A stretch of DNA of 64,000 nt from contig CAVXNC010000025.1 in assembly GCA_963762865.1 (NCBI GenBank), positions 1 through 64,000 on the forward strand, written 5' to 3'. Source of the stretch: DATHAP01 sp963762865. Lineage in GTDB: Bacteria; Actinomycetota; Actinomycetes; JACCUZ01. A program made the position numbers and the translations under genes. The notes under the pieces are model-generated. The model saw only the letters and a list, made by a program, of their open reading frames with translations, did not search any database and was not told where the DNA came from. Within the stretch, counting starts at the first letter, position 1, and every line of letters begins with the position of its first letter. Shown piece by piece: positions 26,215 to 35,126 of the stretch.

Positions 26215-27120
26215 GTGCAACTGCTTGACAGACCGGCGCCGGCGTGCATCTGCACCCCGGTGCGCGGCGTCGTGACGTCGCCGCGCGCCGCGGTCGGTGC
26301 CCTCGTCGGTGCCAGCCACCCGGTCCCGTCGGCGGCCGTCACCGCGTTCGCCGTCGCCGTCTCGGCCGCACTCGGGCGGTCGGCCGCCGGCGTCGTCCTC
26401 GTCGGGCTCGCGGTGCTCGCCGGACAGCTGTCGATCGGCTGGAGCAACGACCTCCTCGACCGCGGCCGGGACCAGGTCGCCCACCGGCCGGACAAGCCGC
26501 TCGCCGACGGTCGGGTCGGAACCCGGACGGTGACCACGGCCTGCGCGATAGCCGCGCTCGCCTGCGTGCCGCTCTCCTTCGCGAGCGGCGCGCTCGCCGG
26601 CGCCGTGCACCTGGTCGCGGTCGGTGGCGGCTGGGCCTACAACCTCGGCCTCAAGCGCACCTGGGCGTCGCCCCTCCCCTACGCCGTGAGCTTCGCCCTG
26701 CTCACCGCCTTCCTCACGCTCGGCCTGCCGGGCGCGCCGTGGCCGCCGCCGTGGGCCATGGCCGCCGGCGCCCTGCTGGGCGTCGGCGCGCACTTCCTCA
26801 ACGTCGTGCCGGACGTCGCGGACGACCTCGAGGCAGGCGTACGTGGCCTGCCTCAGCGCCTCGGCGCCCGGGTGGCCGCCGTGACGGGCGCCGCGCTGCT
26901 CGCGGCCGCCTGCGCGCTGGTCGTGCTCGGGCCGGAAGGCGCCACGCCGTGGTGGGCCTGGCTCGGTCTGGCCGCCGCTCTCGCCTGCGCCGCCGCGGCC
27001 GCCGTGCTGGGCACTCGCAGCGGGCCGAGATCGCGCGGCCGCGGACCTTTCCTCCTGGCCGTCGCGACCGCGGCCATCGCGGTTCTGATGCTGGTTGCCC
27101 GCGGGGAGACGCTCACCTGA
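26215..27120 (+). CDS. UbiA-family prenyltransferase
   Basis: A polytopic membrane enzyme that would attach an isoprenoid chain to an aromatic or tetrapyrrole acceptor. The first Asp-rich motif is WSNDLLDRGRDQVAHRPDKPL (NDxxDxxxD), and the second is VVPDVADDLEAGVRGLPQRLG (DxxxD). About eight hydrophobic segments are seen. The start is uncertain: GTG 26215 is used, TTG 26197 lies upstream and another GTG downstream is possible. It is divergent from carD with a short gap. No other menaquinone or heme genes are nearby, so the acceptor cannot be named. Confidence 0.8.
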   Translation: MQLLDRPAPACICTPVRGVVTSPRAAVGALVGASHPVPSAAVTAFAVAVSAALGRSAAGVVLVGLAVLAGQLSIGWSNDLLDRGRDQVAHRPDKPLADGRVGTRTVTTACAIAALACVPLSFASGALAGAVHLVAVGGGWAYNLGLKRTWASPLPYAVSFALLTAFLTLGLPGAPWPPPWAMAAGALLGVGAHFLNVVPDVADDLEAGVRGLPQRLGARVAAVTGAALLAAACALVVLGPEGATPWWAWLGLAAALACAAAAAVLGTRSGPRSRGRGPFLLAVATAAIAVLMLVARGETLT

Positions 27121-27144
27121 GCCCGCGTCGATAGTCTGTCCGCC

Positions 27145-27693
27145 GTGCAGCGCAGCCGACGCCTCCCGACCCTCGCCGCCCTCGCCGCGGTGGTGACCGC
27201 GACCGCCTTCCTCGGGGGGTGCTCCGCCGGGTTCGACGCGACGTCGACCAAGCCCTATGCCCCCGCCGACGGTGTCATCGCCAGCTCTGGCGACCTGCGG
27301 GTGCTCAACGCACTGGTCGTCGCTGCCGAGGGCGGCGACGAGGGGCTGGTCAGCATGACGGTGGTCAACCGCGGCACCCAGGACGACCGGGTCACCGGCA
27401 TCACGACGCCCTCCGGGTCGGTGGCCGTCGAGGGGGACAACCGGCTGCCCGCGGGTGGGTCGCTGACTTTCGGCGCCGCGGGCACGACCGCAACCGTCTC
27501 CGGGCTCGCCAAGGCCCCCGGTCAGGCGATCGAGCTCCGGGTCGCCTTCGCCCGGGCGGAGCCCGTGCGGCTGCGCACGGTGGTGGTCCCGGCCGTCGGC
27601 GAGTACGCGACGCTGACCCCGTCGCCGTCGCCCACCCCGACGCCCTCACCCACCGAGACGCCGACCGAGAGCCCCTCGCCCTCCGAGAGCTGA
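27145..27693 (+). CDS. Putative lipoprotein (182 aa)
   Basis: The signal peptide with lipobox LGGC (Cys26) marks a lipid-anchored exported protein. The body is a beta-sandwich-like domain: DGVIASSGDLRVLNALVVAAEGGDEGLVSMTVVNRG, then GSVAVEGDNRLPAGGSLTFG. That is the general pattern of copper-chaperone-like and DUF461-type exported domains, but the metal-binding Met/His set is not evident. The tail is Ser/Pro/Thr-rich (SPSPTPTPSPTETPTES), probably a wall spacer. Only 3 bp separate it from the convergent regX3 stop. Confidence 0.7.
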   Translation: MQRSRRLPTLAALAAVVTATAFLGGCSAGFDATSTKPYAPADGVIASSGDLRVLNALVVAAEGGDEGLVSMTVVNRGTQDDRVTGITTPSGSVAVEGDNRLPAGGSLTFGAAGTTATVSGLAKAPGQAIELRVAFARAEPVRLRTVVVPAVGEYATLTPSPSPTPTPSPTETPTESPSPSES

Positions 27694-27696
27694 GTC

Positions 27697-28377
27697 TCAG
27701 GGCTCGAACTTGTAGCCCAGACCGCGCACGGTGACGATGTGCCGCGGCGTGCTCGGCGCCGGCTCCACCTTCGCGCGCAGGCGCTTCACGTGCACGTCGA
27801 GAGTCTTGGTGTCGCCGACGTAGTCCGAGCCCCAGACCCGGTCGATCAGCTGGCCGCGGGTCAGCACCCGCCCCGCGTTGCGCAGGAGGAGCTCGAGCAG
27901 CTCGAACTCCTTGAGCGGCATCGTCACCTCCGCGCCCGAGACACTCACCACGTGCCGGTCGACGTCCAGACGCACCGGTCCGGCCTCGACGGTCGCGGGA
28001 GCAAGGTCCTCCGGCTCGCCGCGGCGCCGGAGCACCGCTCGGATGCGGGCCAGCAGCTCACGGGTCGAGTACGGCTTGGTGACGTAGTCGTCGGCGCCGA
28101 GCTCCAGACCGACGACCTTGTCGACCTCGGTGTCCTTGGCGGTGAGCATGATCACCGGCACCGACGACTTCGCGCGGATCGCTCGGCAGACCTCGGTGCC
28201 GGACAGGCCGGGGAGCATCAGGTCGAGCAGGACGAGGTCGGCCCCGTGCCGGTCGAACTCCTCGAGGGCGCTCGGCCCGTTCTCGGCCAGGACGACCTCG
28301 AAGCCCTCTTTGCGCAGCATGTAGGACAGGGCGTCGCGGAACGACTCCTCGTCCTCGACGACCAGGATGCGGGTCAC
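27697..28377 (-). CDS. regX3: OmpR/PhoB-family response regulator, RegX3/PhoP type
   Basis: The DNA-binding output of the phosphate-sensing two-component system. Receiver domain: acidic pair in VVEDEES, phosphoacceptor Asp52 in LVLLDLMLPG, Thr79 and Lys101. Winged helix (about 130-226): LKEFELLELLLRNAGRVLTRGQLIDRVWG, ..KTLDVHVKRLRAKVE and VRGLGYKFEP. The length of 226 aa is typical. It overlaps the kinase gene by 4 bp. Phosphate specificity is inferred from the neighbouring phoU and from PHO-box-like repeats at 29591-29634. Confidence 0.87.
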   Translation of the reverse strand: MTRILVVEDEESFRDALSYMLRKEGFEVVLAENGPSALEEFDRHGADLVLLDLMLPGLSGTEVCRAIRAKSSVPVIMLTAKDTEVDKVVGLELGADDYVTKPYSTRELLARIRAVLRRRGEPEDLAPATVEAGPVRLDVDRHVVSVSGAEVTMPLKEFELLELLLRNAGRVLTRGQLIDRVWGSDYVGDTKTLDVHVKRLRAKVEPAPSTPRHIVTVRGLGYKFEP

Positions 28378-29528
28378 GCACTCTCCTCGGAGACGGACGC
28401 GGCCGGCAGCCGCAGGGTGAAGGTGGATCCGGTGCCCTCGTCGCTCCAGACGGTGGCCTCGCCACCGTGCCCGGCGGCGACGTGCTTGACGATGGACAGG
28501 CCGAGGCCGGTCCCCCCGGTCTCCCGGGACCGGGCGGCATCGACCCGGTAGAACCGCTCGAAGATCCGGTCGCGCTCGGCCTGGGCGATTCCTGGCCCCT
28601 CGTCGGTGACGCTCAGCTCGGCGACCGCGCCCGGGCCGGAGCCGCTGAGCCCGGTCGAGATGACGACCCGGGTCCCCTCCGGCCCGTAGCGCACCGCGTT
28701 GTCCACCAGGTTGCCCAGGGCGGTGACCAGCTGACGCACGTCGCCGCGCACCGTGACGCCGCGACGCCCGCCGCAGACCAGGTTGATGCGCCGCGCGTCG
28801 GCGGTCGCCCGGCTGCGGTCGACGGCCTCGGCCACCACGTCGTCGAGCGGCACCAGGGCCGGAGCCAGCAACGGGTCGTGGCCCTGCAGCCGGGACAGCT
28901 CGATGACGTCCTGCACGAGCCGGCTCAGCCGCTGGCTCTCGTGCTGGATCCGGCCGGCGAAGCGACGTACGGCCACCGGGTCGTCCGCCGCGTCCAGCAG
29001 CGCCTCGGCGAGCAGCGCCATGGCACCCACCGGCGTCTTGAGCTCGTGGCTGATGTTGCCCAGGAAGTCCCGCCGCACCTCCTCGACCCGGCGTGCCTCG
29101 GTGTGGTCCTCGACGAGCAGCAGGACGAGCGACGAGCTCAGCGGCGCGACACGGGCCAGCACGAGGACGGTCGCGTTGCCCATCGGTCCGCGCGGCAGCT
29201 CCAGGCGTTCCTCCCGGATCTCACCGTCGCGTCGGGTGCGCCGCACCAGGTCGAGGAGCGTGTCGGAGAGGAGCCGGTCGGCCCGGACGAGCCCCATCGA
29301 CAGCGCGGCCGGGCTGGCACGGACAACCCGGTCCTCGGCGTCCACGACCACCCCCGACGAGCGCAGGACCGCCAGCACGTCCGCGACCCCCGCGGGGAGC
29401 GTGCTGGCGGGCAGCTCACCATCAGCGGTGCGGCGCTGTTCGCGCTCGCTGAGCTGGAAGGCGAGGACGGCGCCGGCACCCACGAGGACGCCGACGACTC
29501 CGCTGAGGGCGGTGAGCCAGACGTCCAC
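28374..29528 (-). CDS. senX3: Sensor histidine kinase, SenX3/PhoR type
   Basis: A membrane kinase that phosphorylates the adjacent regulator. One N-terminal membrane helix (about 5-26) is followed by a PAS-like segment with VDAEDRVVRASPAALSMGL. The H box is FLGNISHELKTPVGAM with His161, the N box LGNLVDNAVRYGP, and the G boxes DEGPGIA and GGTGLGLSIVKHVA. The lack of a large extracellular sensor is typical of SenX3, whose input comes from the Pst-PhoU complex. GTG start. It is divergent from phoU across a 151-bp gap holding phased GTTCAC repeats. Confidence 0.87.
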   Translation of the reverse strand: MDVWLTALSGVVGVLVGAGAVLAFQLSEREQRRTADGELPASTLPAGVADVLAVLRSSGVVVDAEDRVVRASPAALSMGLVRADRLLSDTLLDLVRRTRRDGEIREERLELPRGPMGNATVLVLARVAPLSSSLVLLLVEDHTEARRVEEVRRDFLGNISHELKTPVGAMALLAEALLDAADDPVAVRRFAGRIQHESQRLSRLVQDVIELSRLQGHDPLLAPALVPLDDVVAEAVDRSRATADARRINLVCGGRRGVTVRGDVRQLVTALGNLVDNAVRYGPEGTRVVISTGLSGSGPGAVAELSVTDEGPGIAQAERDRIFERFYRVDAARSRETGGTGLGLSIVKHVAAGHGGEATVWSDEGTGSTFTLRLPAASVSEESA

Positions 29529-29590
29529 GGGACTGATCGTAGACGCCGGCTGGCGGCCACTCCGGCCCGCGCAACCCCCTGAACAGGCAC

Positions 29591-29634
29591 GTTTGGGGAC
29601 TGTTCACCTCGACGCAGGAGGTCGTTCACACGTC
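29591..29634. promoter_or_regulatory. PHO-box-like 11-bp phased repeats between senX3 and phoU
   Basis: GTTCACCTCG begins at 29602 and GTTCACACG at 29624, exactly 22 bp apart. GTTTGGGG at 29591 lies 11 bp earlier and a degenerate unit (CGCAGGAGGTC) at 29613 fills the gap. GTTCAC units every 11 bp are the known form of the PhoP/RegX3 box in actinobacteria. Placement between the divergent genes suggests autoregulation. Confidence 0.65.
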
Positions 29635-29679
29635 GCTGACAGGGTTACGCTCGTCCCGCCCGACTCTCGAAGGACACGA

Positions 29680-30342
29680 ATGCGCGACGCTTACCACGAG
29701 GAGCTGGCGGCCCTCACCGAAGCTCTCGTCGAGATGACCCGCCTCGTCGGCTCGGCCATCAGTCGTGCCTCGACGTCGCTGCTCGACGCCGACCTCTCCC
29801 TCGCGGAGAGCGTCATCCACGCCGACGACGCGGTGGACGCCCTGCGCGACGACATCGACCGGCGCGCGATGGACCTCCTGGCCCGGCAGCAGCCGGTGGC
29901 GAGCGACCTGCGCACCATCGTCACCACGCTGAAGATGAGCGCCGACCTCGAGCGGATGGGCGACCTCGCCCGGCACGTCGCGAGGGCAGCACGGCGCCGG
30001 TTCCCCGACTCGGCCGTCCCGGCCCCGTTGCGGGCGTCGATCGTCGAGATGGGCCAGGTCGCCGAGCGCCTGGTGGCCAAGGCTGGTGGCGTCATCGCCT
30101 CGCACGATGTCGCCGCGGCGCTGGAGATCGAGCGGGACGACGACGCCATGGACCGCCTGCACCGCGAGCTCTTCGCCGCGCTGCTCGACGTCTCGGAGCC
30201 CTACGGCATCGAGGCAGCCATCGACGTGACCCTGGTGAGCCGCTACTACGAGCGCTTCGCCGACCACGCGGTCGCGGTGTCTCGTCGGGTGGTCTTCCTG
30301 GTCACCGGTCAGCAGCCCCAGGAGCTCACCGAGACGGTCTGA
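29680..30342 (+). CDS. phoU: PhoU phosphate-signalling protein
   Basis: Links the Pst transporter to the SenX3 kinase and damps the phosphate-starvation response. The protein is all-helical, made of two PhoU repeats: residues about 5-95 (VIHADDAVDALRDDIDRRAMDLLARQQPVASDLRTIV) and about 110-205 (EIERDDDAMDRLHRELFAALLD). The metal-binding E/DxxxD patterns appear in KMSADLERMGDLARHVA and YYERFADHAVAVSRR. The length of 220 aa is standard. ATG 29680 has AAGGA upstream. It is divergent from senX3-regX3. Confidence 0.93.
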   Translation: MRDAYHEELAALTEALVEMTRLVGSAISRASTSLLDADLSLAESVIHADDAVDALRDDIDRRAMDLLARQQPVASDLRTIVTTLKMSADLERMGDLARHVARAARRRFPDSAVPAPLRASIVEMGQVAERLVAKAGGVIASHDVAAALEIERDDDAMDRLHRELFAALLDVSEPYGIEAAIDVTLVSRYYERFADHAVAVSRRVVFLVTGQQPQELTETV

Positions 30343-30354
30343 GGACCGGTCGCC

Positions 30355-31104
30355 TCAGCGGCCCTGGTTCTTGACGGCCTCGATCGAGGCCGCCGCCGCG
30401 TCCGGGTCGAGGTACTCGCCGCCGCGCGTCATCGGCCGCAGGCCCTCGTCGAGCCGGTAGAGCAGCGGGATGCCGGTCGGGATGTTGAGCCCCGCGATGT
30501 CCTCGTCGGAGATCCCGTCGAGGTGCTTGACCAGGGCTCGCAGCGAGTTGCCGTGCGCCACGACCAGCACGGTGCTGCCGGCCCGGAGGTCCGGCACGAT
30601 CGCGTCGTACCAGTAGGGCAGCATCCGGCCCACGACGTCCTTCAGGCACTCGGTGCGCGGCAGGACCTCGTCGGGGAGCGCGGCGTACTCCGCGTCGCCC
30701 ACCTGCGACCACTGGTCGTCGTCGGCGAGGGCCGGCGGAGGGGTGTCGTAGGACCGCCGCCAGAGCATGAACTGCTCCTCGCCGAACTCCTCGAGCGTCT
30801 GCTTCTTGTCCTTGCCCTGCAGGGCGCCGTAGTGCCGCTCGTTGAGCCGCCAGCTGCGGCGCACCGGGAGCCACATCCGGTCCGCTGCATCGAGCGCGAT
30901 CTGCGCGGTGTCGATCGCCCGGCGCATCACCGACGTGTGCAGGACGTCGGGGAGCAGGTCGCGGTCGACCAGCAGCTCGCCGCCACGTCGCGCCTCGGTC
31001 CGCCCGAGCTCGGTGAGACCGACGTCGACCCAGCCGGTGAAGAGGTTCTTCTCGTTCCACTCGCTCTGGCCGTGGCGGAGGAGGACGAGGGTGTGCTCGG
31101 TCAT
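30355..31104 (-). CDS. gpmA: 2,3-bisphosphoglycerate-dependent phosphoglycerate mutase
   Basis: Interconverts 3- and 2-phosphoglycerate in glycolysis. The catalytic motif LLRHGQSEWNEKNLFTGW carries the phosphohistidine (His11), RRAIDTAQ the binding Arg, and WRLNERHYGALQG the catalytic Glu. VVAHGNSLRALVKHL carries the second His. The length of 249 aa is standard. ATG 31104 gives the normal MTEHTLVLLRHG N-terminus. In mycobacteria the same gene sits beside senX3-regX3, as here, with phoU in between. Confidence 0.94.
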   Translation of the reverse strand: MTEHTLVLLRHGQSEWNEKNLFTGWVDVGLTELGRTEARRGGELLVDRDLLPDVLHTSVMRRAIDTAQIALDAADRMWLPVRRSWRLNERHYGALQGKDKKQTLEEFGEEQFMLWRRSYDTPPPALADDDQWSQVGDAEYAALPDEVLPRTECLKDVVGRMLPYWYDAIVPDLRAGSTVLVVAHGNSLRALVKHLDGISDEDIAGLNIPTGIPLLYRLDEGLRPMTRGGEYLDPDAAAASIEAVKNQGR

Positions 31105-31165
31105 GCGCGCAGCCTGCCAGAAATCGTGGTGAGCCCTGTCGGTCGGTCCACGTAGCGTCGGGGCG

Positions 31166-32449
31166 GTGGAGGCGCTGCGCAGGTCGTTCCGGGGCACGGT
31201 CTCCGGGCTGCCCGCGCAGTTCTGGTGGCTGTGGACCGGGACCCTGGTCAACCGGGCCGGCGCCTTCGTGCTGCCCTTCCTCGCGATCTACCTGACCAGG
31301 TCGCTCGGCTACTCCACGGCGTTCGCCGGCCTCGTGCTCGGCGGGGTCGGCCTCGGCGCCGTCGTCGCGAGCCTGGTCGCGGGAGTGCTCGCCGACAGGT
31401 GGGGTCGTCGCCCCGTGCTGCTGTGGTCGCAGGTCGCGACCACGGTGACGTTGACCGTGATGGCCTTCTGGACGCAGGCCGCGGCGGTTCTCGGGCTGGC
31501 CGTGCTGCTCGGGTTCTTCAGCAACGCCACCCGGCCTGCCTACTCCGCGATGCTGGCCGACGTCGTGCCGCCGGCCGACCGGGTGCGCGCGTTCTCGCTG
31601 CAGTACTGGTGCGTCAACCTCGGCTTCGCGACCGCAGCGATCGTCGGCGGGCTGCTCGCATCGTCGGGCTACCGCACCCTCTTCCTGGCCGACGCGGCGA
31701 CCACACTCGTCTTCGCCGTCCTCATCTACGTCAAGGTGCCGGAGTCGCACCCAGGGCTCCGCGTCGGTGCCGACATGCACGACGCCGTCCCGACGGGCTC
31801 GCTGGTCGACGTCCTGCGCGACGGCGTCTTCCTGGTCTACATGGGTCTGACGTTCTGCTTCGCGCTGGTGTTCATGCAGCACATGTCCACGTTGCCGGTG
31901 CAGATGGTCGACGACGGGCTCGACCCGTCGCAGTACGGCGTCGTCATCTCGCTCAACGCCGTGCTGATCGTGCTCGTGACGGTGCCGCTGACGCGGTGGG
32001 TCGAGCGGTTCCCGACGGCCCGCGTGCTCGCCGTTGCGGCGCTCTTCGTCGGGGTCGGCTTCGGCGCGACAGCCTGGGCGAGCACCATGACGACGTACGC
32101 CCTCACGGTGATCGTGTGGACCATCGGCGAGCTGATCGCGTCCTCGATCGGACCGGCAGTCGTCGCCGACCTGTCGCCGGACTCGATGCGCGGCCGCTAC
32201 CAGGGCTGCTTCACCTTCACGTTCAGCCTGGCGGCGATGGTCGCGCCGATCGGGGGCGGCTGGGTCTACGACCACCTCGGCCAGACAACCCTGTGGCTCG
32301 GCTGCGGCGCCATCTCGGTGGCAGCGGCGGCCGCCCACCTGCTGGCCGGGCCGGCCCGTGACCGGCGCCTCGCGTCGCTGCGGGTTCCTACGAGTCCTCA
32401 CGTGGAGCAGCTGCCCCCGGCTGACCGGGTGCCGGTGCAAGATGGGTGA
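31166..32449 (+). CDS. MFS transporter (drug/metabolite exporter-like)
   Basis: Twelve predicted membrane helices in 427 aa. The loop between helices 2 and 3 is GVLADRWGRRPVLL, the MFS motif A (GxLaDrxGrkxxl). An aromatic-rich start (FWWLWTGTLVNRAGAFVLPFLAIYL) is typical of exporters of the MdtH/YfcJ type. The substrate is unknown. GTG start. The end overlaps the convergent YbjN gene by 62 bp, so the two mRNAs are antisense at their 3' ends. Confidence 0.85.
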   Translation: MEALRRSFRGTVSGLPAQFWWLWTGTLVNRAGAFVLPFLAIYLTRSLGYSTAFAGLVLGGVGLGAVVASLVAGVLADRWGRRPVLLWSQVATTVTLTVMAFWTQAAAVLGLAVLLGFFSNATRPAYSAMLADVVPPADRVRAFSLQYWCVNLGFATAAIVGGLLASSGYRTLFLADAATTLVFAVLIYVKVPESHPGLRVGADMHDAVPTGSLVDVLRDGVFLVYMGLTFCFALVFMQHMSTLPVQMVDDGLDPSQYGVVISLNAVLIVLVTVPLTRWVERFPTARVLAVAALFVGVGFGATAWASTMTTYALTVIVWTIGELIASSIGPAVVADLSPDSMRGRYQGCFTFTFSLAAMVAPIGGGWVYDHLGQTTLWLGCGAISVAAAAAHLLAGPARDRRLASLRVPTSPHVEQLPPADRVPVQDG

Positions 32450-32930
32450 AGGCGGCGAGGTTGTAGGTCGGCTCGCCACGCGAGAGGCGCCACTCCCACT
32501 CCTTGCGGATGGCTGAGGCGAAGCCGAGCTCCAGCACGGTGTTGAAGGACGAGTCGGCCGCCTCGAGAGTGGCGCCCAGCAGGCGGTCCACCTCCTCCGG
32601 CGTCACCGCGTCGAGCGGCAGCCGACCGCTGAGGTAGACGTCGCCGAGGTGGTCGAGCGCGAAGGCGACCGCATAGAGCCTGGTGTTGCGCTCGAGCAGC
32701 CAGCGGTAGACCGCCTCGTGGTTCTCGTCGGGCCTGCGGACGACGAACGCGTTGACGGACAGGCTGTGCGCGCCGACGACGAGACTGACTGTCGTCTTCA
32801 GCTTGCGCTCCCCGGGGAGCGTCACCACGAAGGTCCCGGGCGTCGGCTCCTCGTGCTCGAGGCCTTCGTCACGCAGGACCTGGCGAAGCACCTCGGTCAC
32901 TTCCGAGGCGCGGGCGCTCCGGTCGCTCAC
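32388..32930 (-). CDS. YbjN-domain protein
   Basis: 180 aa with the YbjN pattern: an N-terminal helix (EVTEVLRQVLRDEGLEHEE), TFVVTLPGERKLKTTVSLVVGAHSLSVNAFVVRRPDE, NHEAVYRWLLERNTRLYAVAFALD, then LGDVYLSGRLPLDAVTPEEVDRLLG. This is a type-III-secretion-chaperone-like fold used as a protein-binding module. It overlaps the stop of mshA by 4 bp, so it is translated with mshA. The mshA-YbjN-gpmA order also occurs in mycobacteria. The role in mycothiol metabolism is unknown. Confidence 0.8.
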   Translation of the reverse strand: MSDRSARASEVTEVLRQVLRDEGLEHEEPTPGTFVVTLPGERKLKTTVSLVVGAHSLSVNAFVVRRPDENHEAVYRWLLERNTRLYAVAFALDHLGDVYLSGRLPLDAVTPEEVDRLLGATLEAADSSFNTVLELGFASAIRKEWEWRLSRGEPTYNLAAFTHLAPAPGQPGAAAPREDS

Positions 32931-34228
32931 CGGTTGACGGCGAGAGCCGCGGGCACGGCGCGCTCGGCGAGTGCGTCGCCGTAGACGTCGAGGATCCCCG
33001 CGGCGGTCGCTCCCCAGCCGAAGCGCGCGGCGTGGTCGACGGCGTTGCGACCCAGGATCCGCAGCCGTCCCCCGTCGTCGGCGAGGTCGGCGAGGACCGC
33101 GGCGTAGGCCGAGGGGTCATGGCCGTCGACGAGGACGCCGGAGACGCCGTCAGCGACCGCGGTGCGCAGCCCCCCGACGGCAGCGGCCACGACCGGCGTG
33201 CCACAGGCCTGGGACTCGATGGCCACCAGCCCGAAGGACTCGCTGTAGGACGGGACGACCGTGACGTCGGCGGCGCGGTACCAGTCGGGCAGCGCGTCCT
33301 GCGGCTGCGGCTCGACGAAGCGCACTCCGGCGCCGAGGCCGAGGTCGCCGGCCAGCTCCTGCAGCGCGTGCGGCTGCCGGGCGCCGCTGCCGGACGGGCC
33401 ACCGACGACCGCGACGACCAGCCGGTCGCGGAGCTCGGGCCGGGCCTCGAGCAGCCGTGCCGCGGCCCCGAGGAGGACGTCGGGCGCCTTCAGCGGCTGC
33501 AGCCGGCCCACGAAGAGCAGCAGGTAGGCGTCCTCGGGGATGCCGAGGCGGCTGCGCGCGGCCCGTTGCGGGCCGGGCGCGAACAGACCGAGGTCGACGC
33601 CCGGCGGGACGGTCACGACCTGTCCGGGGTCGGCGCCGTAGAGGTCGACCAGCTGGTCGGCCTCCTCGTCGGTGTTGGCGACCAGCCGGTCGGCGGCCGC
33701 GACGACCTGGGCCTCGCCGATCGCCCGGGCCGCGGGCTCCGGCGCGTCACCGTCGGCCAGCGTCAGGTTCTTGACCCGCGCCATGGTGTGCATCGAGTGG
33801 ATGAGGGGCACGTCCCAGCGCTCGGCGGCCAGCCAGGCGACCTGGCCGGAGAGCCAGTAGTGGGAGTGGACCAGGTCGTACCAGCCGGGCGGGCGGGCCG
33901 CCTCCAGCCGCATCAGCCCGGAGGTGAAGGCGCACAGCTGCGCCGGCAGGTCCTCCTTGGCCAGGCCCTCGAAGGGCCCCGCGGTCACGTGCCGGACGGT
34001 GACGCCGGGGGTCAGCTCGACGGACGGCGGCAGGTCCGAGCTGGTGGCCCTGGTGATCAGGTCGACCTCCACGCCCAGGGCGGCCAGGCGGCGGGAGAGC
34101 TCGACAACGTAGACGTTCATGCCGCCCGCGTCCCCGGTGCCCGGCTGGTCCAGCGGTGAGGTGTGCACGGTGACCATCGCGAGACGTCGCGGCATCAAGC
34201 CCCGGCCCCGCATCACCGTCATCGTCAC
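32927..34228 (-). CDS. mshA: D-inositol-3-phosphate glycosyltransferase (mycothiol synthesis)
   Basis: Transfers GlcNAc from UDP-GlcNAc to 1-L-myo-inositol-1-phosphate, the first step of mycothiol synthesis. This is a GT-B fold protein: VTVHTSPLDQPGTGDAGGMNVYVVELSRRLA binds the acceptor. LLFVGRLQPLKAPDVLLGAA and PSYSESFGLVAIESQACGTPVVAAAVGGL form the UDP-sugar site with the E(x7)E motif. The length of 433 aa is typical. GTG 34228 with GGAGG six bases upstream is chosen; ATG 34222 is an alternative. mshD lies at 60103 in the same window. Confidence 0.92.
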   Translation of the reverse strand: MTMTVMRGRGLMPRRLAMVTVHTSPLDQPGTGDAGGMNVYVVELSRRLAALGVEVDLITRATSSDLPPSVELTPGVTVRHVTAGPFEGLAKEDLPAQLCAFTSGLMRLEAARPPGWYDLVHSHYWLSGQVAWLAAERWDVPLIHSMHTMARVKNLTLADGDAPEPAARAIGEAQVVAAADRLVANTDEEADQLVDLYGADPGQVVTVPPGVDLGLFAPGPQRAARSRLGIPEDAYLLLFVGRLQPLKAPDVLLGAAARLLEARPELRDRLVVAVVGGPSGSGARQPHALQELAGDLGLGAGVRFVEPQPQDALPDWYRAADVTVVPSYSESFGLVAIESQACGTPVVAAAVGGLRTAVADGVSGVLVDGHDPSAYAAVLADLADDGGRLRILGRNAVDHAARFGWGATAAGILDVYGDALAERAVPAALAVNR

Positions 34229-34367
34229 ACTGCACCTCCATCAGGTTCCGAACCGCGGTCCATCGTTCCCGATTCCCGGCGAGGGAACCGATCGGAGGCA
34301 GCGCAGCCTGCCGGAGGCCCGTTCGGCCGCCTGCGGCACGCTCACCCGGGCGTGTGAGGATGCCCAC

Positions 34368-35126
34368 ATGTCGACATCCGGGCGTGGGACCGCCGTCGTG
34401 ACGGGGGCCAGCAGCGGCATCGGGGCGGCCACCGCCCGGCGGCTGGCCGCGGAGGGCTTCGACGTCGTGGCCGCGGCGCGGCGGCGGGACCGGCTGGACA
34501 CCCTCTGCGGCGAGATCGGAGCCAGGGCAGTGACCCTGGACGTCACCTCCGCCGAGTCGGTGGCCGCCCTGGCCGAGCAGGTGGCGTCGGCGACCGTGCT
34601 GGTCAACAACGCCGGGATGGCCCTGGGCATGGACCAGGTCGCGGACGCCGACCCGGACGAGTGGCGTGCGATGTACGAGGTCAACGTGATCGGCGCGCTG
34701 CGGGTGACCCAGGCGATGCTGCCCGCGCTGGTGGCGAGCGGCCAGGGGCACGTCGTCGTCATGGGGTCGACTGCCGGTCGGATCGTCTACGAGGGCGGTG
34801 CGGGCTACGCCGCCGCCAAGCACGGCACCGCCGTGCTGGCCGAGACCCTTCGCCTGGAGCTCAGCGGGCAGCCCGTCCGGGTCACCGAGATCGCCCCCGG
34901 CATGGTCGCCACCGACGAGTTCTCCCTGACCCGCTTCCGCGGCGACGCCGCCCGGGCCGCGAAGGTCTACGAGGGAGTCGCCGAGCCGCTGACCGCCGAC
35001 GACATCGCCGACTGCGTGGCCTGGTGCGTCACCCGGCCTCCGCACGTGGACATCGACCTGCTGGTGGTCAAGCCGCTGGCCCAGGCGGCCCAGCACAAGG
35101 TGCACCGGGTGGCTGGTGCCCGATGA
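34368..35126 (+). CDS. Short-chain dehydrogenase/reductase
   Basis: NAD(P)-dependent oxidoreductase with the classical SDR layout. VVTGASSGIGAATARRL is the TGxxxGxG cofactor loop, LVNNAGMALG the NNAG motif, and Ser in VVVMGSTAGRIVYEGGAGYAAAKHG with Tyr and Lys (YxxxK) form the catalytic set. The Arg/Ala after strand 2 (AAARRRDRLD) suggests NADPH. The length is 252 aa, and the pattern is close to YdfG-like serine/3-hydroxy-acid dehydrogenases. It is followed with an ATGA overlap by a GNAT gene and is divergent from mshA. Confidence 0.88.
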   Translation: MSTSGRGTAVVTGASSGIGAATARRLAAEGFDVVAAARRRDRLDTLCGEIGARAVTLDVTSAESVAALAEQVASATVLVNNAGMALGMDQVADADPDEWRAMYEVNVIGALRVTQAMLPALVASGQGHVVVMGSTAGRIVYEGGAGYAAAKHGTAVLAETLRLELSGQPVRVTEIAPGMVATDEFSLTRFRGDAARAAKVYEGVAEPLTADDIADCVAWCVTRPPHVDIDLLVVKPLAQAAQHKVHRVAGAR

